Below, one piece after another: positions 15,919 to 25,926 of a stretch of 30,282 bases of DNA (its first letter is position 1; each line of letters starts with the position of its first letter). A program made the position numbers and the translations under genes. The stretch lies in the NCBI GenBank assembly GCA_900754285.1, contig CAAECB010000019.1:1-30282 (forward strand), written 5' to 3'. The notes beneath the pieces are model-generated. The model had not been told where the DNA came from. It was given only the letters and a program-made list of their open reading frames with translations, and ran no database searches. Origin of the DNA: Clostridia bacterium (lineage in GTDB: Bacteria; Bacillota; Clostridia; TANB77; CAG-508).

Positions 15919-18900
15919 CTATTGTTTTTTATTGAATTTTCTAATAAAGTATGTTCCTGCTCCTAAAGTAACTAGTGCAATAAATGTTACTGTTCCTATA
16001 ATAGCATAATTTTTATTTGCACCTGTACTTGGTGTTATAATTAATTCTTCTGACATAGAGTCGTCTACTTCATGTGCTTCACCGAAAGGTATGTAGTTTC
16101 CTGGTGTACAAGATATCTTGCTACCAAATGATTTGTTAAATTCTACAATTTCTATTTGGTTATTAATATTTATATCTTGAGATGGTGTTAAACTCTTATC
16201 TGCTACCATGTAAATATCAGCACTTGAACCTGCATCTGTTAATGAGTTTCCAACCATTCTGTTTGGTTTTAAGTTAGCATTTGCTAGATATTCTGTATAA
16301 TATTCATATGTTTTATCACTATTTCCTAGTGCATTTTCTACATCTGATGTTACATATTTTCCGTTTTTGATATCATCTAAGTTTTTAAATGCCCATCCAT
16401 ATTTACTACTGTTTTCAGCTTCTCCATTATATACAATCTCTTTGTCTAAGTAATCTATCATCTTAGATGGTGATATTGTTACTACATCTCTTTCTTTTTG
16501 TGTTTCTCCTGCTTGTCCTCTTGATGCATAATATCCATTTCCAAAATTATAGAATCCTTCTGATGCATAATCTGCTTCACTTGTATTTTTTACAACAAAT
16601 TTGTATGTTACCTCAAGTGTTGTATCTTGTACAACTTCACTGTCTATTTCTGCTTTTAGGAATCCTTTTACTCTTTGCCCATTTGATATTGTTGGTTTTA
16701 CATATGTTAAATAATTTGTTTGTCCTATAAGTTTTCCATCATCATCTATATCTGCATCTATTAACACATCTCCACTTGTATAAGTCATTTTAATATGTGC
16801 TATTCTCTTTTCTAGTAATACTGAACTTTGTGGTCTTTGTGTAATTCCTAAATCTATATTTCCTACATTAAATGTAACTTGGTTTGTAGCGTTTTCTGTA
16901 ATATTATTTAGGTCATTATCATCATATTCAATTTTGAATCTCATTGCTGGAGCATATGTTACCATTGTGTTTGTTGTAACTGTTGTTGCATGATTATATC
17001 CATTATTTGTTCCTGATGAATGGCTATTCATTTGAGTGTCAATTTCTTTTCTTATATTCCAATCATCAATACCATGTGATAAATCTTCGCCATTTAATTT
17101 GTTATAATAATATAAGTTTGATTTTTCTTGGTTATATCTGTTTTCATCAATATTTGTTGCTTTGTAGTTTTCTACTGCATTTTCATAATTTACTCTGTTA
17201 CCATTTACAACTTTATACATTCCATTTCCCCATGTATATTTTACTGCATATTTTCCTGGAACGAATCCTCTAAAGCTGTATTTACCATCTTCTGATGTTG
17301 TTCCTTGTAACTTAGCTTCTGTCCATCCACCTTGTCCATCATTTAGTGTTTCGTCATATACTTGTGCAACTTTGTCAGTAACATTTCCATTGTCATCTAC
17401 TTCCATTAATTCTACTGTAACTCCTCCGATTGTAGATTCTTTACTCCTGTCAAATTTTCCATCACCTTGACGAATATTTTGTTCTCTAAGCATTGTTTCA
17501 TCTGAATTATCTTCAAATATTACACCTGATACTTCTCTTGCATTTGCTATTACTAATCCAACATTTGGAGCTGTTCTTGTATCATCTTCATATGTTTTTG
17601 TATCTTCTACAATTATATTGTCTATAACTGAATCTTTGTCTACAGCTGCATAGTATTTACTCATTGATTCATCTGTATATGTTGTGTATGATGTAATTTC
17701 TGCTATATTTTTCAAGTTTGGTTCTATATTATTATTTGCAATTTTTGCTTCATTTAATAAGTTCAATATATTTTCTCTTGATAATGCAAATTGTACATAT
17801 ACATATTGTGGATTATCATTTGGCTTAATTACTGATGATGTTTCTATATTAACTTTATGATATTGATTTCCATACATTGTGTTTGTATCAACATTTGTTT
17901 TTAAGCTATTTGTTATATTTCCTTTTTCATCAATTCCTAAACCTGCGCCTGCAAATTCATATCTGCTATCAAAGTAATCTGATATACCATTTACTTTTGA
18001 TAATATAGATGATTGATTTCCTAATGCTATTTTATAACTTAAGTAAATTTTTATGTTATTATTTGCATTTTCTGTATCTTGATATTCTGCATCTGCTCTA
18101 TATACTGGTCTTAAATATGTTGTATTATTTCTATTTGTAGGGAATTGAACACCTACATTCCAATCATCTGCTGATGGAGTTCCACCTTCAAATCTTGAAG
18201 CATATTTATAAATATGTGTATCTCCTTTAACACTAATTTTTACTTGCTCTAAATCTTGTGTTAATGCTAAATCTGCTTGTTCTCTTTCATATAAACCTAA
18301 GTTTATATTTTTTACTTCAGCTGTATCAGAATTTCTGTCATATTTTATTGTATATCCTGCATTTCTTGTATTGGCTACAATTTCACAATTGCTTTCTTTT
18401 ATACTAGCTGTACTGTTTTCTGAATCTAATTCATACTTAACATTATATACACTGTTTCCATTTCCATCTTTTACTTGAACTTCGTCTCTTGCTTTAGGAT
18501 CTATTCTTGCAAATTTGTTGTTAAATTCATCACGTAGACTTCCTTCTGCTGATTTAGAACCATTATCTTTATCTAAATGAACATCTACATTTTGATAAAT
18601 TAATCCATCATATAAGAATTCTATATAATCTGATTCTACTGTGTCTACATCAACTTGTTCAAATAAGTATTCTCCATTTTCATTTGTTTTTGTTTCTTGA
18701 AGTACTTTTCCACTATTGTCTTTTAATCTTACTGTAATTCCTGATTTTCTTATATCTGCTGTGTCACTGTTATTGTCACGATATAAGTCATTTCTTGCTG
18801 ATTGTTTTACTTCATCTGGTTTGTCTATCCATACATATCCTGAAAGTTTAATGTATTTGAATTTATTTTTTATTGTTTTGTTTATTGTTCCTGCATTTTT

Positions 18901-20169
18901 AGCATTTATTTCTTTAGGTTCTTGTGGAATTACATATCCTGGATTTGGATTTGCAATTTCATATGCTAAATATGTTCCTGCTTTTAGATTTGTTACTGAT
19001 ATATCTCCAGAATTATTTGTTTTATATCTTGTTGCTTGGTCTTTTGATGTTACATATGTTGTATTACCATTTTGTTGTTGTACATATTGTTTTAATTCTT
19101 TATTGTAGAAAATAAATTCTACATTTGCTAATGCTTTTGTTGTATTATCTTCATCAACTTTTTTAACATTTAAATTAACTGTTATTGGAATATCATATGT
19201 ATCATTAAACTCTAAATTAGTATTTTTAGGTTCACTACCTGGTTTTACTAAAATATTGTTTTGTTGGTCTGCAGATATTAAGAACCAAATTTCTGCAGTA
19301 TATATTGTTCCTGGTACAGAAACATTACCTGTTAATCCTGTAACTTTAGTAACATTTGCACTTGAATCTATGTATATATAGAAATTCTTGTTACTTTTTA
19401 TTCCTTTTGTGCTTACAAATTTTTGTTGTTTACCTTCAGTAATTCCAAATCTTACATTACTAATATCTTTTCCATCTTGATCTTTTACTTGTAAAGATGT
19501 TATTTTTCCTGAAAAACTATATTTAAAAGGTCCCACTCTTGTATATTCTTTGTTTCCCATTGTTACATTTTTTACTTTAATTTTACTCTTGTTTGTTTTA
19601 TTTGTTACTTTCTCATCATTTGATACTTTTCCAATGTTTTTTGCATATTCTGTACCATCATCTATTAATTTTTTAGCATCTGGATGTTCTGCTAAATTAA
19701 TGTTATTTGATGCCCATGAATAATTGAAATTACCTAGTTTAACTCCTGATTTTGCAAACCATGTATTTATTGTACTCCATACAGCCCATTGTGAAGGAGT
19801 GCATGAATATTGGTCTGGGCCATAACCTTGTCCATGAGCTATTATGTATGCTAATCTACCATTTAATTTTGAATTATTAGTATTTCCTTTTGTATCTGTA
19901 GCTGTATTTCCAACTATTTTTACATATTTTTGTACAGTATATGGTACATTTACAGCTCTAAGTGCTGCATGTTTTTGGATACAATATAAATCATTTCTTG
20001 AAATTAAAGTATTATATCCAACAATTACACTTTTTCCTTCGTTTGGTCCTTTTTTCAAATCATCTAATGATATATATGCAGCTGAACTTATATTAGGTAT
20101 TATCATACAAGATATTAAAATTATACATGCCACTATCATTAGTTTTAAGTTACTTTTTAATTTAACCAT
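15919..20169 (-). CDS. Large surface adhesin with N-terminal thioester-type domain, Cna-B/SdrD-B-like repeats and sorting-like tail
   Basis: A 1416-residue secreted protein. A signal peptide (about 1-30, ending NISSAA) leads into a probable thioester domain (about 45-190). Cys63 lies in LYCIQKHAAL and Gln127 in TPSQWAVWSTIN, matching the YC and TQxA[IV]W signatures of the TQXA/thioester family, in which Cys and Gln form an internal thioester that binds host surfaces covalently. A Cna-B-like domain (about 335-440, VKKVDEDNTTKALANVEF) and SdrD-B-like domains (about 441-560, LSGYVWIDKPDE; about 880-980, VSGVIFEDNSDE) follow. The end reads ITPSTGANKNY, a 20-residue hydrophobic helix, then RKFNKKQ. 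The TPSTG motif resembles the (S/N/P)PxTG signals of clostridial sortases rather than LPXTG. GGAAGGAGGTAG precedes the ATG. The gap of 21 bp from the upstream gene indicates one operon. Thioester and sorting functions are inferred from motifs. Confidence 0.85.
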   Translation of the reverse strand: MVKLKSNLKLMIVACIILISCMIIPNISSAAYISLDDLKKGPNEGKSVIVGYNTLISRNDLYCIQKHAALRAVNVPYTVQKYVKIVGNTATDTKGNTNNSKLNGRLAYIIAHGQGYGPDQYSCTPSQWAVWSTINTWFAKSGVKLGNFNYSWASNNINLAEHPDAKKLIDDGTEYAKNIGKVSNDEKVTNKTNKSKIKVKNVTMGNKEYTRVGPFKYSFSGKITSLQVKDQDGKDISNVRFGITEGKQQKFVSTKGIKSNKNFYIYIDSSANVTKVTGLTGNVSVPGTIYTAEIWFLISADQQNNILVKPGSEPKNTNLEFNDTYDIPITVNLNVKKVDEDNTTKALANVEFIFYNKELKQYVQQQNGNTTYVTSKDQATRYKTNNSGDISVTNLKAGTYLAYEIANPNPGYVIPQEPKEINAKNAGTINKTIKNKFKYIKLSGYVWIDKPDEVKQSARNDLYRDNNSDTADIRKSGITVRLKDNSGKVLQETKTNENGEYLFEQVDVDTVESDYIEFLYDGLIYQNVDVHLDKDNGSKSAEGSLRDEFNNKFARIDPKARDEVQVKDGNGNSVYNVKYELDSENSTASIKESNCEIVANTRNAGYTIKYDRNSDTAEVKNINLGLYEREQADLALTQDLEQVKISVKGDTHIYKYASRFEGGTPSADDWNVGVQFPTNRNNTTYLRPVYRADAEYQDTENANNNIKIYLSYKIALGNQSSILSKVNGISDYFDSRYEFAGAGLGIDEKGNITNSLKTNVDTNTMYGNQYHKVNIETSSVIKPNDNPQYVYVQFALSRENILNLLNEAKIANNNIEPNLKNIAEITSYTTYTDESMSKYYAAVDKDSVIDNIIVEDTKTYEDDTRTAPNVGLVIANAREVSGVIFEDNSDETMLREQNIRQGDGKFDRSKESTIGGVTVELMEVDDNGNVTDKVAQVYDETLNDGQGGWTEAKLQGTTSEDGKYSFRGFVPGKYAVKYTWGNGMYKVVNGNRVNYENAVENYKATNIDENRYNQEKSNLYYYNKLNGEDLSHGIDDWNIRKEIDTQMNSHSSGTNNGYNHATTVTTNTMVTYAPAMRFKIEYDDNDLNNITENATNQVTFNVGNIDLGITQRPQSSVLLEKRIAHIKMTYTSGDVLIDADIDDDGKLIGQTNYLTYVKPTISNGQRVKGFLKAEIDSEVVQDTTLEVTYKFVVKNTSEADYASEGFYNFGNGYYASRGQAGETQKERDVVTISPSKMIDYLDKEIVYNGEAENSSKYGWAFKNLDDIKNGKYVTSDVENALGNSDKTYEYYTEYLANANLKPNRMVGNSLTDAGSSADIYMVADKSLTPSQDININNQIEIVEFNKSFGSKISCTPGNYIPFGEAHEVDDSMSEELIITPSTGANKNYAIIGTVTFIALVTLGAGTYFIRKFNKKQ

Positions 20170-20190
20170 TTTTATTCTACCTCCTTCCTC

Positions 20191-23100
20191 TTATATTACC
20201 TTTTTATTTAATACTCTTTTTGTAATTATATATGCTGCAACCCCTAGGATTACTATTGTAGATAATATTATTAGAACTGTTTCTACAATTTGTCCTGTTT
20301 TAATACTTAAGATTAAATCTGCTGAGCCTAAGTCATCTTCTCCATTTGCTCTATTTCCTTCTGTTGAATCTTTGTCTTTTAATCCTTGCTCATTATAACT
20401 TTCTGCTATTTCTGCTGTGTTATTTACTAATCCTGTATTATTTTCTGTCATTTGTTTAGTTAATATCAATGTTACTTCTTTGCTTTGTCCTGGTTCCAAT
20501 TTGATATTTGCCAAACTACTATTATAAAGATTTGAACCTGATTGATACCAATCTTTATTTAATTCTGAACTGAATTTGAAGTCTGAAGAAATATAATCTT
20601 GTATTTTTCTAATATATCCTGCAACTTCTCCTTCATTTGTAACTCTTATTTTGTATTCTACAACAACACTTGTGTTACTTAATTGTTTAGAATCTAAATC
20701 AACTTTTGCTAATGTACTATCATTATATTCTACTGCTCTTGTTGTTTTTGAATTTTGTACAACAACTCTGCTAATCATTTTTTCTAGTTTCATATCATAA
20801 ACTTTACGTTCTTTTAATCCTATATTCATATGAGAAATATGATTATCTTTAATTGTAAATTCTTCTGTTACACCAACTTCTTTTTGTGCTCCATCAATTG
20901 TCATTTCTTTGCTTATAACTTTAGAGTTTTTATCTGATGCAACACCATCTTTTTCATAACTTGCTAAAGCATATTTTGAATTATCATATTCAAAAACTAC
21001 AATATATTTTCCTTGTGGCACATCTGATAAAGTATAGAATCCTTTATCATTTGTTGTAGCTGTTATTTCTTCGTTTTTATTATTTAATTGATATTTGTTA
21101 GTCTCTGTATTAAATAATCTTACTTTTATTCCTTGTAATAAAGTTTCATTATCATCTCTTTGTCCATTATCATCACTATCTAACCAAGCTACACCTGAAA
21201 TTATTTTTAACTCTTGATTATTATCTGTTTGTGAACCATTGCTTCCATTATCTGTATTATTTGAACCATTATTTGAATTATTTCCTGAATTGTTATTATC
21301 TGAACCGCCATTGTCATCATTATCATCTACTGATTTAGTTGGTTCTAGAACATGCATTACTTTAGATGTTCCTGTTTCAACATCATATGCATATGCTGTT
21401 GCAGTATTTTCTAATTCTACAGCTTGTTCATTGTCTGCATCAATATCAATTGCTGATGTAATAACATAATTTTTTGTTTGTCCTGGTTCTAATGTATCAT
21501 TAATTGTAATATATCTTTCGTCGTCATCTTCATCTTCTTCATAATTTTCTGTATCTAATTCTTGTCCATTTGATTTTACTGATATTATTGATTCATATTT
21601 TGATAATTTATCTTCTAGATTAACACTTGATATTGCTTCATTTCCAGTATTTGTAACCTTGATTTTATATTCTATTTCATCTCCAGCTTTTACATATTGT
21701 CCTGCTGTTTCTGATTCATTACTTACATTTACAATTTGTGCTATAGCTCTCATTGATTTCTCATTAGAATAATATTCTGTATTGTCAACTTTTGCTATAG
21801 AGCTAATTTTTGCTGTTTTTTCTTGAGCATCTGTAAATGCGCTAACTTTAGCACATACTGAAATTTCTTGTGTTTGATTTGCTCCTAATTTTGTTATTGT
21901 GTATGTATCTGTATTTTCAGCACTTTGTACTTCATCAGCTGTTTCTACTAAAATTTGGTCTATATCAAAGTTTTCTACATTTATCTTAACTTTTACATTT
22001 TTTAAATCTTTATCTGTAATATTCTTTACACTAACTATATATCTGTATTGATATCCTGGTCTTAGTATTTGTTCATTTTCTGCTGATGAAACATTTACTT
22101 CTACTTGTCCTTCTTGAATTTTAGTTGTTATAGTATTTGATTCTTTTTTAGCTTCTCCATATTGTACTTCAACTTTATTAGATATATTTTTTAAGCTTGC
22201 TGTTCCCTTTTTTACTTTTACCATATAAGTTTTTGTAACTTCTTGGTCTGGTTCTAATGAAATATTTTCAAATTTAACTTCCTTTTTGTCTTCTATTTCA
22301 TTAAATCTTTGTTGTTTTTCTGTTTCTCCCATTTCTGAAGAAGGTGTTGCTTCTTCCATATAGATTGTTCCTTCTGGTACATTTCCTATAAGAATAGCAT
22401 TTTCAACTTTCTCTGAACCTGTATTTTTTGCTGTTATTGTATATTGAATTTTTTCTCCTTCTTTAGCAGTATCTGCATCTTTTCCACCTATTGTTGCTTT
22501 CAATTCTGCTTCTACTGTTGGTCCTTTTCCTGTTGTTAAAGTCATTTTTTGAGCTTGTACATTTTGTTCAACTCCTGTTGAGTCTGTATAATATACAACA
22601 TAATCTTCTGCTGCTGTTTCATTATATCCTAGTTTTTCTGGTATAGTCATTTTATAACTAATATTCATATCTTCTGATGTTTCTAAATTAGTTATTGTTA
22701 TTAAATATTTTTTTACATTTTTATTATTTGTTATTTTTTCTTGCCATGAATTTGATGTATTTGTTATATCTGCTGTTGCATTAGCATTTTCTGTATAATA
22801 TACTTTTATTTTTGAACTATCTACACCTGAAATTTGTAACTCTTGTACTGTTGCTTCTAATGTATTTTCATTTAGTGCTCCTTTTGTTGGGAATGTTCCT
22901 AAAATTTTTACATCAGATATTGTTGAATCATTATTATTCATGATTTCTGTAGCAATAGTTGCTGTTTTTGCTTCTGCTCCTAATGCTAATTTTGCACTTT
23001 GTGTTCCATCATTATTTATTGTTTCTATTCCATATTCATTAATTGCATTTGTTGTAATTATTCCTGCATAAGAAACAATTTTTATATCTTGAGCTATATT

Positions 23101-25110
23101 TCCATTTGCTTTATTTTCTCCATAATTAACTGCATTTTCGTTTGTGTAATTAACAACAATTTGTTTATCTACATTTTTTTGTTTTTTATTTGTTGTTAAA
23201 TTCATGTTCATTAAAATTGTTGCACCATCAATTACATCTTCTTTATATGATGTTTGCTCTCCTTCTAATTGAATATCTATCGTTTTATTTACTAATTTTG
23301 CACTTTTTATTTTTAGTTCTTCTTCATTTAAAAGTTTTATTGATGTTACATCTATTTTTTCAAATTCTTCTGGTAATGTAACTAATACATGTGGATTTTT
23401 ATATAATTCATCTTTTTCACTGTTTGAATTTAATGTAACTTTTACTTCCACATTTTCATTAGTTCTCATTGTAGAAAATTCTGATTTGCTTACTTCTAAT
23501 GTTGCATTAGTTTGTGTTTCTTTTAAATTTATTTTTGCAGAAGCATCTGCTATTTTATTTTCAACATCTCCAATATTATAATTTGCATGTACTAAATAAT
23601 TGATTTCTGTTGCTGCTTTTACTTTTTCTCTGTTATTTGCTTTTATAACTTTTGTTGTTGATATTTCTAATATTCCTGTTTTTACTGGTTTTGTTGTTTC
23701 AAGTACTATTTCACTTGTTTTATCTGGTAAAGATATTATTATATTTTGATTATCATCTGCTTCTGTTTGATTATTTATTTGTGTTAAAACTGCTCTTGAA
23801 TTTTTATCAAGAATTTTTAAAACTCCATCTTGTCCTAATATATCTAGTAAACTTGTTTTATTTACTGAGATATTTTTTGTATATACATTAGAAAATCCTA
23901 TATTAGAAAAATCTTCTTGTAAATTAATTTTTTCTGCAATATTTTCTAAGTTCACTTCTAAATTAATTTTTTCTGTAAATTCTTTGTCTATTCCTGAATA
24001 TAATTTTCCTTTATACAATTCATCTTCTTGATTTTTTACAGATACATTTATAATAGAGTCTACATCTTCTGATGTAAGTGTTATTTCACTATTATATGAC
24101 ATTTGTGTTTTTTCAGCATCATATAAAGCAATTTTTGCATTAGCATTAATTTTTTGATCCTCTACTTTATTTGTTCCTGCAAACACATATGTAACAACAT
24201 ATCTATCTTCTCCAGATTTGTTCCATATTACTTTTCCATCTTTTTCTGGATTTTGCACTTCCATTTGTACAATTCCTGTTTTGTTATCATAACTGTATTT
24301 GATTTTTTCTTTGTCATTATCAGAAATTTTTGTTCCATTAGTAGCAAGTGCTTCTGGTGTTTGAACATTTATGCTTTCTGGATATTTTCCATCTAAAACA
24401 GGTGCTTGTAATTTTACAGTAGAGTTCTTTACAGGATACATATTATCTTTCAAACCTGTTTCTACTTGTAATTGAATTACTCTATGTTCTCCATCATAGT
24501 TTAACACTTTATTTGTTAATACTGTTTGTTTTAAGAAAATCCCATTATTTTCTTTTGAATATGGACTTATCATTTTTAAAGTTACTTTTCTGGTTCCTTT
24601 TACTGATATATCTTTTTGTTTACTATCACGATAAGTTCCTGATATTTCTAATGAACTTTCCTTTTTTATTAAATTTACATCATAATTCAAATCTTTTACA
24701 AGCTCTACTCCTATTTCTAATTCAACAGAGTCTCCTGCATTTATTTGTTTTAATTTTATATTGTTTTCTGTTATACTAGAAATCTTGTCACTTGAATTGT
24801 CTGTTTTAAATTTGAAATTACTATCTTTTAATGTTATAGCACCATTAAAATATCCTTCTTGTTTTACTGAAACATTTAAATATAATTTTAAATCTGTATC
24901 AGTACTTTTTGAAGAATATTCAGATACTTTATTTCCTTGTTCATCTTTAAAATATGTCATAAATTCTACATTTTTTTGATTAGTATTTTTATCTTGTGTA
25001 ATTTCTTCTACAGCACTTACAGCATTTATACCTATTAAAACAAAATTTGACATTGTCATTGTCATAATTAATATAAATACTATTAGTACTTTAAATAATC
25101 TTTTTTGCAT
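20191..25110 (-). CDS. Giant surface protein with DUF11-like repeats, SdrD-B domain and sorting-like tail
   Basis: A 1639-residue secreted protein and the first gene of the adhesin operon. A signal peptide (MQKRLFKVLIVFILIMTMTM..., ending near AVSA) is followed by a long beta-rich region (about 30-860) with no family I can name. DUF11-like repeats come next (about 865-1250; for example EGEKIQYTITAKNTGSEKVE and AGDEIEYKIKVTNTGNEAIS), then an Asn/Gly/Ser/Asp linker (about 1258-1296). An SdrD-B domain (about 1300-1400) carries the calcium-loop-like DSDDNGQRDDNE. One more repeat (VEYKIRVTNEGEVAGYIRKI) is followed by a C-terminal SIKTG, a hydrophobic helix and KRVLNKKVI. The frame extends to 25152, but ATAGGAGGT lies just before the ATG at 25110. 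The stalk-like layout suggests a cell-surface fibre or backbone carrying or accompanying the thioester protein encoded 21 bp downstream. Confidence 0.85.
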   Translation of the reverse strand: MQKRLFKVLIVFILIMTMTMSNFVLIGINAVSAVEEITQDKNTNQKNVEFMTYFKDEQGNKVSEYSSKSTDTDLKLYLNVSVKQEGYFNGAITLKDSNFKFKTDNSSDKISSITENNIKLKQINAGDSVELEIGVELVKDLNYDVNLIKKESSLEISGTYRDSKQKDISVKGTRKVTLKMISPYSKENNGIFLKQTVLTNKVLNYDGEHRVIQLQVETGLKDNMYPVKNSTVKLQAPVLDGKYPESINVQTPEALATNGTKISDNDKEKIKYSYDNKTGIVQMEVQNPEKDGKVIWNKSGEDRYVVTYVFAGTNKVEDQKINANAKIALYDAEKTQMSYNSEITLTSEDVDSIINVSVKNQEDELYKGKLYSGIDKEFTEKINLEVNLENIAEKINLQEDFSNIGFSNVYTKNISVNKTSLLDILGQDGVLKILDKNSRAVLTQINNQTEADDNQNIIISLPDKTSEIVLETTKPVKTGILEISTTKVIKANNREKVKAATEINYLVHANYNIGDVENKIADASAKINLKETQTNATLEVSKSEFSTMRTNENVEVKVTLNSNSEKDELYKNPHVLVTLPEEFEKIDVTSIKLLNEEELKIKSAKLVNKTIDIQLEGEQTSYKEDVIDGATILMNMNLTTNKKQKNVDKQIVVNYTNENAVNYGENKANGNIAQDIKIVSYAGIITTNAINEYGIETINNDGTQSAKLALGAEAKTATIATEIMNNNDSTISDVKILGTFPTKGALNENTLEATVQELQISGVDSSKIKVYYTENANATADITNTSNSWQEKITNNKNVKKYLITITNLETSEDMNISYKMTIPEKLGYNETAAEDYVVYYTDSTGVEQNVQAQKMTLTTGKGPTVEAELKATIGGKDADTAKEGEKIQYTITAKNTGSEKVENAILIGNVPEGTIYMEEATPSSEMGETEKQQRFNEIEDKKEVKFENISLEPDQEVTKTYMVKVKKGTASLKNISNKVEVQYGEAKKESNTITTKIQEGQVEVNVSSAENEQILRPGYQYRYIVSVKNITDKDLKNVKVKINVENFDIDQILVETADEVQSAENTDTYTITKLGANQTQEISVCAKVSAFTDAQEKTAKISSIAKVDNTEYYSNEKSMRAIAQIVNVSNESETAGQYVKAGDEIEYKIKVTNTGNEAISSVNLEDKLSKYESIISVKSNGQELDTENYEEDEDDDERYITINDTLEPGQTKNYVITSAIDIDADNEQAVELENTATAYAYDVETGTSKVMHVLEPTKSVDDNDDNGGSDNNNSGNNSNNGSNNTDNGSNGSQTDNNQELKIISGVAWLDSDDNGQRDDNETLLQGIKVRLFNTETNKYQLNNKNEEITATTNDKGFYTLSDVPQGKYIVVFEYDNSKYALASYEKDGVASDKNSKVISKEMTIDGAQKEVGVTEEFTIKDNHISHMNIGLKERKVYDMKLEKMISRVVVQNSKTTRAVEYNDSTLAKVDLDSKQLSNTSVVVEYKIRVTNEGEVAGYIRKIQDYISSDFKFSSELNKDWYQSGSNLYNSSLANIKLEPGQSKEVTLILTKQMTENNTGLVNNTAEIAESYNEQGLKDKDSTEGNRANGEDDLGSADLILSIKTGQIVETVLIILSTIVILGVAAYIITKRVLNKKVI

Positions 25111-25157
25111 AATAATACCTCCTATACTTTTTAATCTACATAACACATTCACTTTAT

Positions 25158-25186
25158 ATTATACACTCAAATGTCCAGTTTTTCAA
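25158..25186 (-). promoter_or_regulatory. Sigma-A-like promoter of the adhesin operon
   Basis: Minus strand: TTGAAA (25186-25181), 17 bp, TATAAT (25163-25158). Transcription would begin near 25151, giving a leader of about 40 nt. Confidence 0.8.
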
Positions 25187-25414
25187 GTGTTTTTTACCAT
25201 TTTTTAGGTGTTTTCTTCATTAATAATCTTATTTAAAATAAAAATTAGCTATTTCCCTAATTATTTATTAATTATTGTAATGAAAGTTTAACAATTTTAG
25301 AAACTTTACAATTATATTGCATATATTATTATAAAGATATTTTCAGATATATTGTTTTTCTATAATTATAGAATTTCTAAAATTTTTCTCTGCTGGAAAG
25401 GAACGTGATTAAAA
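25187..25414. other. A+T-rich divergent intergenic region
   Basis: This lies between the adhesin operon promoter and the plus-strand gene at 25415. No further structured element is obvious. A TATAAT at 25361-25366 is a possible -10 for the plus-strand gene but lacks a good -35. A TTTACA at 25305-25310 has a poor -10 partner. A different sigma factor is possible but cannot be assigned. Confidence 0.4.
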
Positions 25415-25924
25415 TTGAATAATAATTTAGATGAAACTACAATGAAAAACATAAAAAATATGATAGATAGTGGAAATATAAATGGTGCTATTTCTCAAAT
25501 ATCTCCAGAAATGATACAAAATGTTTCAAAAATGTTTGCCCAATCTCAAAATAATAATTCACAAAATGGTAGTTCACAAAATAATACTACGAAAAATAGT
25601 AATTCACAAAATATGAATTCTAAAAACATTAATCAATTTGCTAGCTCAAACTATAATCAATCTTCATCCTCTAATGAACAAAATAGCAATGCTTCTGCCT
25701 CTAATAATTTTGATTTTAGTAATATTGATATAAATTCAATAATGAAAATCGCTGGAAATATGAATATGAAAAATGACCCTAGAAATAATCTCCTTAATTC
25801 TCTAAAACCTTATTTAAGAGATAACAAAAAAGAGAAACTCGACAATTACATAAATTTATTAAATATGAGTAAAATTGCCGAAACATTAAAAAATAGTCAA
25901 AATAACAATAAGGATAATAACTAA
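25415..25924 (+). CDS. Asn/Ser/Gln-rich small protein of unknown function
   Basis: A 169-residue protein that I cannot assign. The first 45 residues (ending MIQNVSKMFAQSQ) are probably helical. Residues about 46-100 are low-complexity Asn/Ser/Gln. The C-terminal 70 residues form a compact, better-structured segment with DPRNNLLNSLKPYL (about 120-133), followed by KKEKLDNYINLLNM. That C-terminal pattern looks like a conserved small domain in spore-forming Firmicutes, but this is from memory and unverified. There is no signal peptide or membrane helix. The start is a TTG: AAAGGA lies 12 nt upstream and GTGAT extends the Shine-Dalgarno match. It precedes the next gene by two bases, so the two are translationally close and probably act together. 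Confidence 0.75.
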   Translation: MNNNLDETTMKNIKNMIDSGNINGAISQISPEMIQNVSKMFAQSQNNNSQNGSSQNNTTKNSNSQNMNSKNINQFASSNYNQSSSSNEQNSNASASNNFDFSNIDINSIMKIAGNMNMKNDPRNNLLNSLKPYLRDNKKEKLDNYINLLNMSKIAETLKNSQNNNKDNN

Positions 25925-25926
25925 TA

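Noticed and set aside
16467..19115. Open frames on the plus strand across the adhesin gene
   Set aside because: They are antisense shadows of the long minus-strand gene, with Leu/Phe/His-rich composition and no Shine-Dalgarno sites.
20191..24979. Several plus-strand frames opposite the giant surface protein
   Set aside because: Low-complexity Leu/Ile/Phe-rich translations caused by the A+T-rich codons of the real gene; no start signals.
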